From assembly GCA_002392405.1 (NCBI GenBank), contig DGGY01000036.1:1-64000 (forward strand): a stretch of DNA of 64,000 bases, given 5' to 3'. The translations under genes and the position numbers were made by a program. Below are positions 52,508 through 60,411 of this stretch, in pieces; position 1 is the stretch's first letter; each line of letters starts with the position of its first letter. The notes below the pieces were generated by a model. That model did no database searches. It saw only the letters and a list, made by a program, of their open reading frames with translations, and was not told the origin of the DNA. This DNA is from Treponema sp. UBA3862. GTDB lineage: Bacteria > Spirochaetota > Spirochaetia > Treponematales > Treponemataceae.

Positions 52508-53988
52508 ACGAAAACCAGGAAATTAAAACTCACAGAGAGGTTCAGCTTTTCCTTAAAGACGAATTAAAAAATTTAAGTTTTTCAAAAGCCGCTCAGTACG
52601 ATTTAGAAAAGGAATATGCCCTTACAAAAAACAACAGAAATAAATCAGTCGGCATTATCCTGATTGTTCTGGTTGCTGCAGTTGTGCTTGTAACAGCAGG
52701 GCTTTCAGTTTGCATCAATTCTTCAAATGAAAATATCAGCGTAAACATTGACACTTTCAATGACTTAAATCTCCGCGCACTCTTAAATTCTGCCGGCCGT
52801 ACAGAGTCTTTGTACCTTAACGCTGTGCGCACAAAAGAAAATCTTGTTTCCCAGCGCGATGATGAACTTGCCGCCGCCGCTCAGAAGCGTGAAAACGATT
52901 TGTTCGTACTGCAGTCTGTAAGCAAAGTTTCTACGGCTTCTGCACTGAATAAAAAGAAGGACGAAATCCAGCAGGTCTATAAAAAGACAGTAAAGGAAAT
53001 ACAGGAAAGATATTCTTCAAAAATCGCGGCAGCTGAAAAAGAAATTCAGGAATACAAGGCAAAGCTTTCCGGTTATGACAAAGAAAAACTTGCACAGGCT
53101 GACGGGTCATTAGTCGACAGTCAGAAGCAGCTCAATGACCTTGAAATGAGCAATCTTGAAAAAAGGTATCAGGACAGAATCAGTGAGCTTAAAAAACAGA
53201 TGTCACTCCAGCAGCGCGAAGCAGTAAAGCAGCAGCGTGAAGCAGTTGAGCAGGTAAGAAAAACCTATCAGGCAAAAATTGACCTTCTTGATCCTGATGC
53301 CCGCAGCCAGTCAAAGGTACAGGACCAGATTATCCTTGAAACAGGTATTCCAAAGTCTGCAAAAACAACGGCTGCAATTGAATTTAAAGAACATTTTGAC
53401 GGTTCAGTTTATACTTCGCCGTTTAAGTCTCCGTCAGAAGTGTTTACTTCTTCCATAAAAAACGCGTCAGAATCCCTTGAAGATTTAAACACTATTGCAT
53501 GGCGTTTTTCTTCAATTCCTCTGGAAAATACAATCCGCCACTATGTTCCTGCAATGCAGCGTCTTGCCTATCAGATTACAACAAACATGGCAGAAGCACA
53601 GAAAGAAATGCAGACAGAAATTGACGGCTTAAAAGATACTCTTGCCCAGAAAGACCTGTATATCACTGAACTGGAAGAAACTTTCAATAATATCTGTACC
53701 CAGGACAAAAATGCTGTCAGTGAAGCCTGCATCGTAAATGCCTCTGATAAAAACAGCGTCGTTCTCTTTGTTACAAAGGCAGGAAAGGCAATGTTTACAG
53801 AGGACGGTCAGTCACTTGATGCACTCGTAAAAGAAGGTAAAAAAACTGTATTTGAACTTACAGTTACAAAAAACAACACCCGCTATACCGCTGCTCCAAA
53901 AGCAGGTTCAAAATACACAAATAAAAATGCCTTAATGACAGGTGCAAAAGTTTTCTTTGTTCTTCCGGGCACAGAAGTTAAAAAATAG
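52486..53988 (+). CDS. Membrane coiled-coil protein coupled to cyclase
   Basis: 500 residues. A short cytoplasmic N-terminus, one transmembrane helix (about 56-76), a long charged coiled coil (about 110-275; Glu/Lys/Gln-rich, RISELKKQMSLQQREAVKQQREAVEQ), then a mixed C-terminal region with FVTKAGKAMFTEDG and a Tyr/Lys-rich strand at about 430-500. No family recognised. Because translation starts inside the cyclase gene, it is likely a partner or regulator of that cyclase, in or outside the cell envelope. Confidence 0.65.
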   Translation: MDNDNKINENQEIKTHREVQLFLKDELKNLSFSKAAQYDLEKEYALTKNNRNKSVGIILIVLVAAVVLVTAGLSVCINSSNENISVNIDTFNDLNLRALLNSAGRTESLYLNAVRTKENLVSQRDDELAAAAQKRENDLFVLQSVSKVSTASALNKKKDEIQQVYKKTVKEIQERYSSKIAAAEKEIQEYKAKLSGYDKEKLAQADGSLVDSQKQLNDLEMSNLEKRYQDRISELKKQMSLQQREAVKQQREAVEQVRKTYQAKIDLLDPDARSQSKVQDQIILETGIPKSAKTTAAIEFKEHFDGSVYTSPFKSPSEVFTSSIKNASESLEDLNTIAWRFSSIPLENTIRHYVPAMQRLAYQITTNMAEAQKEMQTEIDGLKDTLAQKDLYITELEETFNNICTQDKNAVSEACIVNASDKNSVVLFVTKAGKAMFTEDGQSLDALVKEGKKTVFELTVTKNNTRYTAAPKAGSKYTNKNALMTGAKVFFVLPGTEVKK

Positions 53989-54240
53989 GGCGTTCCCCGC
54001 TGCCTTGTAAAAGTCAGCGGGTCAGGCTTTCCGCGGCTCCGGCGTCAAAGCGCCTCCGGTGCCCTGCACCCGCTTTGCGGCCGCTCCAATCCTTAACGCA
54101 GGGGCGTTGCGGGAACTCCCGCAGAAGGGGCAGCAGACAAGCCAACCAAGCGGAGAGAATCGTCCTGCCTGCAGGAACGATTCGTGGAGCGACTTGGCTT
54201 GGGCGCGCGGGGAAGACTTTCCCCGTCCTTATATCCTTTA
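53989..54240. repeat. GC-rich spacer with nested palindromes
   Basis: Gap of 334 nt before the activator gene. It has a CCCGCTG/CAGCGGG stem (53996-54021), the GCGGGA/TCCCGC plus AACGCCCC module shared with 38296-38318, and a nested pair: an outer CAAGCCAA/TTGGCTTG and inner GAATCGTCCTGC...CAGGAACGATTC (about 54138-54203). Its base composition is unlike the coding DNA around it. An ORF at 54059-54241 has no ribosome binding site and is ignored. The remainder to 54322 is AT-rich leader. Confidence 0.6.
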
Positions 54241-54322
54241 ATTATTCTTTATGCCTCTTCCCTTGAAAATTCACCCTATAAGTGATAAATTCATTTACTA
54301 CTCACATAATCAGAGGTACGTG

Positions 54323-57300
54323 ATGGAACTTTCAAATGTCAGCTTTACTCAGGCTGTAACTCCTGTCCGCATCGGTATCGATGTCGGTTCAACAACAGTA
54401 AAAGTAGTTTGTCTTGATGAAAATGACAAAATGCTTTACGGCGATTATCAGAGACACAGGGCTGATATCCGCAACACAATCATAACTGTTGTTTCAAAGG
54501 CTCTTGATGAAGTTGAAAAGCAGCTTCCGCTCGGAAATAAGCATACTGTTTCTGTAAAGGTAACCGGTTCAGGCGGTCTTTCAGTTTCTCAGTGGCTTGA
54601 TATTCCTTTCATTCAGGAAGTAGTTGCGGCAACAACTGCCGTAAAAAAATTAATTCCTCAGACAGATGTCGTAATTGAGCTTGGCGGTGAAGATGCCAAG
54701 ATAACATATTTTACAGGCGGCGTTGAACAGCGCATGAACGGAACCTGTGCCGGCGGTACCGGTGCCTTCATCGATCAGATGGCAGCCCTCCTTGAAACAG
54801 ACGCTCCAGGCCTTAATAAACTTGCCGCAGGCTACGAAACAATCTATCCGATTGCTGCCCGCTGCGGTGTATTCGCAAAGACTGACGTTCAGCCGCTCAT
54901 CAACGAAGGTGCGCGCCGTGAAGATATTGCCGCTTCAATTTTCCAGGCAGTTGTAAACCAGACAATTTCTGGTCTTGCCTGCGGTAAACCTATCCGCGGA
55001 AATGTTGCCTTCCTCGGCGGTCCGCTTCACTTCCTTGACCAGCTCCGCCAGCGTTTTATTGAAACATTAAAGCTTACTCCGGAAGAAACAATCGTTCCTG
55101 AAGATTCACAGCTTTTTGTTGCGGCAGGTTCGGCATATTCTGCAGAGAAAAAACTTTCCTGCGTAGGAAACGAAAATCCAAAACCTTTCCTTACAATAAA
55201 AGAATTCCGTGACAGCCTTAAAAACCTTGAGGGGGCAGAACTTAACGAAGTGCAGCGCCTTGAACCTCTCTTTAAGGATGAAGAAGATCTCCGTATTTTC
55301 CGTGAACGCCATGCAAAAGACAAGGCAAAGCGGGGAGACTTGAACAGTGCTCACGGACCTCTTTTCCTTGGTCTCGATGCAGGTTCAACAACTACAAAAG
55401 CTGTTCTTATCAATAAAGAAGGTGAGATTCTCTGGGACTTCTATGATGTAAACGCAGGAAATCCTGTTGATCTTGCCGTAAAAGTATTAAAGACCTTATA
55501 TTCAATTCTTCCTAAAGACTGTTATATTGCACGTTCTGTTTCAACAGGTTACGGTGAAGCCCTCTTCCAGGCTGCTTTAGGTGTAGATGCCGGTGAAGTA
55601 GAAACAATTACTCATTACCGTGCAGCTGAATTCTTTGTTCCAGGCGTTGAGTTCCTCCTTGATATCGGCGGCCAGGACATGAAGTGTCTTCAGATGAAGG
55701 ACGGAGCCATTACTTCAATTCAGCTCAACGAAGCCTGCTCTGCCGGCTGTGGTTCCTTCCTTGCAAACTTTGCAAATTCAATGAACCTGGATATCGTTGA
55801 ATTCTCTAAAAAAGCCCTTCTTGCAAAAAAGCCGGTTGACCTTGGTTCACGCTGTACTGTATTCATGAACAGCCGCGTAAAGCAGGCTCAGAAGGAAGGT
55901 GCAACAATTGATGATATTTCTGCAGGTCTTTCTTATTCAGTAATCAAGAATGCCCTCTTTAAGGTAATCAAACTCCGCCGCGCTTCTGAAATCGGTAAGA
56001 AGGTTGTAGTTCAGGGCGGTACTTTTTACAACGATGCCGTTCTCCGTGCTTTCGAAAAAATTTCAGGCGTAGACGTATTCCGTCCTGATGTTGCAGGTCT
56101 TATGGGTGCCTACGGTTCAGCTTTAATTGCATATGACCAGTGGTGCGACCTTACGGCTCCAAAACCGGGACAGGAAAAAGGCTGGGTTCCGCCCAAGGTT
56201 GTTTCAAACATTGCCACCCTTGAGCAGCTTGAATCATTTAAGGTTGAACTTGAACTTACACGCTGCGGCGGATGTCAGAATAACTGTCTTCTTACAATCA
56301 ATACCTTTACTGCAGGCGGTGAAAAACGCCAGTTCATTACAGGTAACCGCTGTGAAAAAGGTCTTGAACGTCATAAGCTTGAAGATACAAAAACTGTTGA
56401 CGGTTCAAACAAGGCAAATACAGGAATCGAAGAATCGTCAATTGAACTTCCAAACCTCTTTGACTGGAAGTACAAGAGACTTTTCAATCATTATGTTCCG
56501 TTAAAACCTGAGGATGCTCCGATGGGAAGCGTAGGTATTCCTCGCGTTCTCAATATGTATGAAAACTATCCGCTCTGGTTTACAGTTTTCACAAAACTCG
56601 GCTTCCAGGTAAAATTAAGTCCGCGCTCAAGCCGCATGATTTACGAAAGGGGTATCGATTCAATTCCTTCAGAATCAGTATGTTATCCTGCAAAAATCAG
56701 CCACGGCCACATGGAATCCCTGCTTAAGATGGGCTGTAAGTTCATCTTCTATCCTTGTATTCCATACGAAAAGCAGGAAGATTCAGGCGCAGGAAACCAT
56801 TACAACTGTCCTGTTGTAACTTCTTATCCTGAAGTTTTAAAGCACAACCTGGACAACGTAATCAATTCAAAAGATCTTCTCTTCTTAAATCCGTTCCTTC
56901 CGATTTATGACAAAATCCGCCTTAAGGAACGCTTCTATGAAGAAATTCATAAATATTATCCGACTCTGACGGAAAAACAGGTTTATGATGCAATAGATGC
57001 CGGCTGGGCAGAACAGGAACAGTTCAAGAAGGATACTGAAGCAGCCGCTGAAGAAGCACTGGAACAGCTTGTTGTTTCAGGCGGAAACGGTATTGTTCTT
57101 GCAGGCCGTCCTTATCACCTTGACCCGGAAATTAACCACGGTATTCCTGAAATGATTCACGGTCTGGGACTTGCCGTATTCACTGAAGATTCTGTTGCTC
57201 ATCTTGGTTCTATTGAACGCCCGCTCCGCATTGTTGATCAGTGGGTATATCATAACCGTCTTTACCGCGCCGCAAGTTTTGTAACTGGTATGCCTAATCT

Positions 57301-58891
57301 TGAACTTGTTCAGCTTACATCATTCGGCTGCGGTCTTGATGCCGTAACTGCAGATCAGGTTGATGAAATCATGAAGGCAAAGAGCCGCATGTACACTCTC
57401 ATCAAGATTGACGAAGGTTCAAACCTTGGTGCCGTTCGTATCCGTATTCGTTCTCTTATTGCCGCAGTTAAGGCACGCCAGAGAGCCCGCAGAAAGGTTT
57501 CCGTAAAATCTTCTGCATACAAGAGGGTAGTATTCACTGAAAAAATGAAGGAAGAATACACAGTACTCTGTCCTCAGATGTCGCCGATTCATATGAGGCT
57601 TCTTGAAGCTGCCTTCAGATATGCAGGCTACAAGCTTGTTGTTCTTGATGCCGTTGATCCTAAGGCTGTAGATGCCGGCCTTAAATATGTAAACAATGAT
57701 GCCTGCTATCCGTCAATTCTTGTTGCCGGACAGATGATGCACGCCCTTGAGAGCGGAAAATATGATATCAACAAAACCGCCCTTCTTATTACCCAGACTG
57801 GCGGCGGCTGTCGTGCTACAAACTATATCGGCTTTATCCGCCGTGCCTTAAATGATGCAGGCTGGGGACAGGTTCCTGTTATTTCCCTTAATACTGTCGG
57901 CCTTGAAAAGAATCCGGGCTTCAAGTTTACTCTGTCTCTTGTACACCGCTCAATGATGGCTGCCTTTATCGGTGACCTTTTGATGCGCGTTCTTTACAGG
58001 GTACGTCCTTATGAAGCAGTTCCTGGAAGTGCAAATGCCCTTTATGAAAAATGGAATGCAAAAGTTTGTAAACAGCTTAAGTCACTTTCAATTCTCGGCT
58101 ATCACAGAATGATCCGGGGTATTGTAAGGGACTTTGACAGACTCCCGATTCTTCCTGTTAAGAAGGCCCGCGTAGGAGTTGTAGGTGAAATCCTGGTTAA
58201 GTTCCATCCTACAGCCAACAACGACCTTGTTAATGTAATTGAAAAAGAAGGTGCTGAATGTGTAATGCCTGACCTTATGGACTTTGTTTATTACACAATG
58301 GCAGACGGAAGATTCCGGGTTGAAGAACTTGCCTTCCCTAAAAAAGAGGAAAAGACAGGTAAATTCATCATTACACTGCTTAATTTCTACAGACACTATA
58401 TCAATAAGTGCTTAAGGAAGAGCCGCCGCTTTACAACTCCTACAGACATCTGGGAAATGATGAAATCGGTGGACGGTATATGTCAGGTTGGTAACATCAG
58501 TGGTGAAGGATGGTTCTTAACTGCAGAAATGGTTGAACTTATTCACTCCGGTGCTCCTTCCGTTGCCTGCGTCCAGCCTTTCGGCTGTCTCCCTAACCAT
58601 ATTACAGGTAAGGGTATGATTAAGGAATTAAGACGCCACTTCCCTGAAGCCAACATCAGTGCCATTGATTATGACCCTGGTGCTTCAGAAGTAAACCAGC
58701 TCAACCGCGTCAAGCTTCTGCTTTCAAATGCTCCGATAGGTAAAAACCCGGACGAAATGAAGAACGGAAAAATCTGGACTAAAAAGGGTCCTGTTGATCC
58801 GGTAATTCAGTATGCAAGCGGCGGCGGACAGTTTGTTGACGATGATCCGGTTGATGCTAAAAACCTGATTCCGGCAACTACGGCTGAATAA
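54323..58891 (+). CDS. BadF/HgdC-type acyl-CoA dehydratase activator fusion
   Basis: 1522 residues from the ATG at 54323, with AGAGG 6 nt upstream; an upstream ATG at 54251 lacks one. Two tandem ASKHA-type ATPase domains are seen, starting GIDVGSTTVK (about 18) and LGLDAGSTTTKA (about 350), each with an iron-sulphur activator motif: NGTCAGGTGAFIDQ (about 145) and NEACSAGCGSFL (about 470). Next come a Cys-rich CGGCQNNC segment (about 650), a DUF2229-like region with CYPAKISHGH and FYPCIPYE, and a long C-terminal region with NNDACYPSI and TGGGCRATNY. Related proteins activate 2-hydroxyacyl-CoA dehydratases; the partner here is unknown. It is monocistronic. Confidence 0.85.
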   Translation: MELSNVSFTQAVTPVRIGIDVGSTTVKVVCLDENDKMLYGDYQRHRADIRNTIITVVSKALDEVEKQLPLGNKHTVSVKVTGSGGLSVSQWLDIPFIQEVVAATTAVKKLIPQTDVVIELGGEDAKITYFTGGVEQRMNGTCAGGTGAFIDQMAALLETDAPGLNKLAAGYETIYPIAARCGVFAKTDVQPLINEGARREDIAASIFQAVVNQTISGLACGKPIRGNVAFLGGPLHFLDQLRQRFIETLKLTPEETIVPEDSQLFVAAGSAYSAEKKLSCVGNENPKPFLTIKEFRDSLKNLEGAELNEVQRLEPLFKDEEDLRIFRERHAKDKAKRGDLNSAHGPLFLGLDAGSTTTKAVLINKEGEILWDFYDVNAGNPVDLAVKVLKTLYSILPKDCYIARSVSTGYGEALFQAALGVDAGEVETITHYRAAEFFVPGVEFLLDIGGQDMKCLQMKDGAITSIQLNEACSAGCGSFLANFANSMNLDIVEFSKKALLAKKPVDLGSRCTVFMNSRVKQAQKEGATIDDISAGLSYSVIKNALFKVIKLRRASEIGKKVVVQGGTFYNDAVLRAFEKISGVDVFRPDVAGLMGAYGSALIAYDQWCDLTAPKPGQEKGWVPPKVVSNIATLEQLESFKVELELTRCGGCQNNCLLTINTFTAGGEKRQFITGNRCEKGLERHKLEDTKTVDGSNKANTGIEESSIELPNLFDWKYKRLFNHYVPLKPEDAPMGSVGIPRVLNMYENYPLWFTVFTKLGFQVKLSPRSSRMIYERGIDSIPSESVCYPAKISHGHMESLLKMGCKFIFYPCIPYEKQEDSGAGNHYNCPVVTSYPEVLKHNLDNVINSKDLLFLNPFLPIYDKIRLKERFYEEIHKYYPTLTEKQVYDAIDAGWAEQEQFKKDTEAAAEEALEQLVVSGGNGIVLAGRPYHLDPEINHGIPEMIHGLGLAVFTEDSVAHLGSIERPLRIVDQWVYHNRLYRAASFVTGMPNLELVQLTSFGCGLDAVTADQVDEIMKAKSRMYTLIKIDEGSNLGAVRIRIRSLIAAVKARQRARRKVSVKSSAYKRVVFTEKMKEEYTVLCPQMSPIHMRLLEAAFRYAGYKLVVLDAVDPKAVDAGLKYVNNDACYPSILVAGQMMHALESGKYDINKTALLITQTGGGCRATNYIGFIRRALNDAGWGQVPVISLNTVGLEKNPGFKFTLSLVHRSMMAAFIGDLLMRVLYRVRPYEAVPGSANALYEKWNAKVCKQLKSLSILGYHRMIRGIVRDFDRLPILPVKKARVGVVGEILVKFHPTANNDLVNVIEKEGAECVMPDLMDFVYYTMADGRFRVEELAFPKKEEKTGKFIITLLNFYRHYINKCLRKSRRFTTPTDIWEMMKSVDGICQVGNISGEGWFLTAEMVELIHSGAPSVACVQPFGCLPNHITGKGMIKELRRHFPEANISAIDYDPGASEVNQLNRVKLLLSNAPIGKNPDEMKNGKIWTKKGPVDPVIQYASGGGQFVDDDPVDAKNLIPATTAE

Positions 58892-58899
58892 CCGATAAA

Positions 58900-58955
58900 A
58901 ACAGTCTGGAGATTTTGTACTTAATCTTGTACAGGATTTTCAGGCTGTTTTTTTT
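58900..58955 (+). terminator. Long imperfect terminator
   Basis: Arms AACAGTCTGGAGATTTTGTAC and GTACAGGATTTTCAGGCTGTT (with mismatches) and a T-run, just after the activator stop. Confidence 0.8.
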
Positions 58956-59016
58956 ATGTGCAGCCTGCTGTTTGTTACACTGTAACTATTTGCAGATTTG
59001 TGTTATTTTTATATTA

Positions 59017-60384
59017 ATGAAAAAGTTATCCGTTTTTGTATCAATTCTGACTCTGGCGCTTTCCTTTGTTTCTGCAGATTTTAACCGCCTGAGTATTCCT
59101 GACTCTACAGAAATCCGTAAGGCCGCTGCAGAAAGCTGGTTTTATGATGACCTTACTGACCTCAGGGAAAAGCACAAGGAACTGCGCAAAAATGCACTGG
59201 GGCAGGAATTTCAGATACGCATGGAAGAAACTGATGATTCGTTTGCTGTTGTAATAGCACCCCAGATGAAAATGGAAATGGATCTTTTTACAGAAAACGG
59301 TACAGAACGCCGTGTTGTTGACGAGTATCCTGGAGATGCCTGCGGTTCATGGCTTTTAATCAGAAATTCAGTAACAGGAAAACCTGAAAAAATCCGTATT
59401 TTCTTTTCAAATAACAGTGAAATCTATGTTCAGTTCAGTCCGCTGGGGACAAAGACTGTTGCAGATTATGTTGTTGCGGGGCTTTATGCCAGCCGAGCAG
59501 TTCCGGTCGGTATTCCTTTTGAGCAGCTTTATACTGCTTCAATCCAGCAGATTCTTCTTTCAACAGAAAATATCCTTCCGTGGAAGTATGCGGATACCAG
59601 AAAAGGTCAGTTCGCGTCAAAGCTTCAGATGATAGGCCTTATCCGTAAGAACTTAAAGCGCATTGTTTATATGCCGGACAGCATGTATGACGAGGACGGA
59701 AAACCAGTCTATATTTCAACAGGAAAGCCAAGAGATTCCGAAGTGTCCGTTCAGATAGAAAATCCCCTCACTTTAGACCAGGCAGGATTCTTAAAATGGA
59801 TAGTAGACGGACTTGTTTATCCTGTTGCAGGAAGCCGCCTTTACAGAAATCCCCTGATTGTACGCACGGTAGAATACAATGAACTTGGCCTTAAAGGCGT
59901 TTTAAGCCGTACACAGGAACTGTCTTTTACGCTTGACTGGTGCCGTAATCTTGCCGCTGCCTGTCTTTCAGTAAAAGCTCAGCGGAATTACATGTGGTAT
60001 GATGCCTGTACTGATGTTCAGATTGAGCCTTTCAGTGCAGAAGTAACAGATAAAGGCATTACACAGACAGCAGGTTACCTTAAAAATTCAGGTTACGAGA
60101 TTTCAAAGCTGAAGCCGCTTTTATATGTACTGGCTTCTACAGAACCTACTTACTGCTATCTTGCGGCAATCAAAAGTCCTGTAAAAGATTCTAAAAATCC
60201 TGAGCATTTTACTTTTAATGACTGTGCGGTAATTTTCCCGCTGTATAATGATGACGGACAGTTTAACTGCGTGATTTTTGATAACGGGCAGGAACTGAAT
60301 TTAAGTCAGTTTACTGCAAAATATAAAGGGTGTTTTGTTCACCTTTCCAGAATTCTTACAGAAACATCTTTCTATCCTGACTGA
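59017..60384 (+). CDS. Exported protein of unknown function
   Basis: 455 residues from the ATG at 59017; a longer frame from 58915 crosses the terminator and is not used. Signal peptide ends FVSA-D. The mature part is mixed alpha/beta with several Tyr- and Asp-rich strands and Cys residues (LAAACLSVKA, YDACTDVQIE). No domain recognised. It is 27 nt before the TPR gene, so the two, and the next gene, are probably one envelope operon. Confidence 0.6.
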   Translation: MKKLSVFVSILTLALSFVSADFNRLSIPDSTEIRKAAAESWFYDDLTDLREKHKELRKNALGQEFQIRMEETDDSFAVVIAPQMKMEMDLFTENGTERRVVDEYPGDACGSWLLIRNSVTGKPEKIRIFFSNNSEIYVQFSPLGTKTVADYVVAGLYASRAVPVGIPFEQLYTASIQQILLSTENILPWKYADTRKGQFASKLQMIGLIRKNLKRIVYMPDSMYDEDGKPVYISTGKPRDSEVSVQIENPLTLDQAGFLKWIVDGLVYPVAGSRLYRNPLIVRTVEYNELGLKGVLSRTQELSFTLDWCRNLAAACLSVKAQRNYMWYDACTDVQIEPFSAEVTDKGITQTAGYLKNSGYEISKLKPLLYVLASTEPTYCYLAAIKSPVKDSKNPEHFTFNDCAVIFPLYNDDGQFNCVIFDNGQELNLSQFTAKYKGCFVHLSRILTETSFYPD

Positions 60385-60411
60385 TTTATTTAGAAAGACG
60401 GAGTTTGTTTT

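Noticed and set aside
54059-54241. Short ORF in the GC-rich spacer
   Set aside because: No ribosome binding site; the frame is a by-product of high GC content and contains palindromes.
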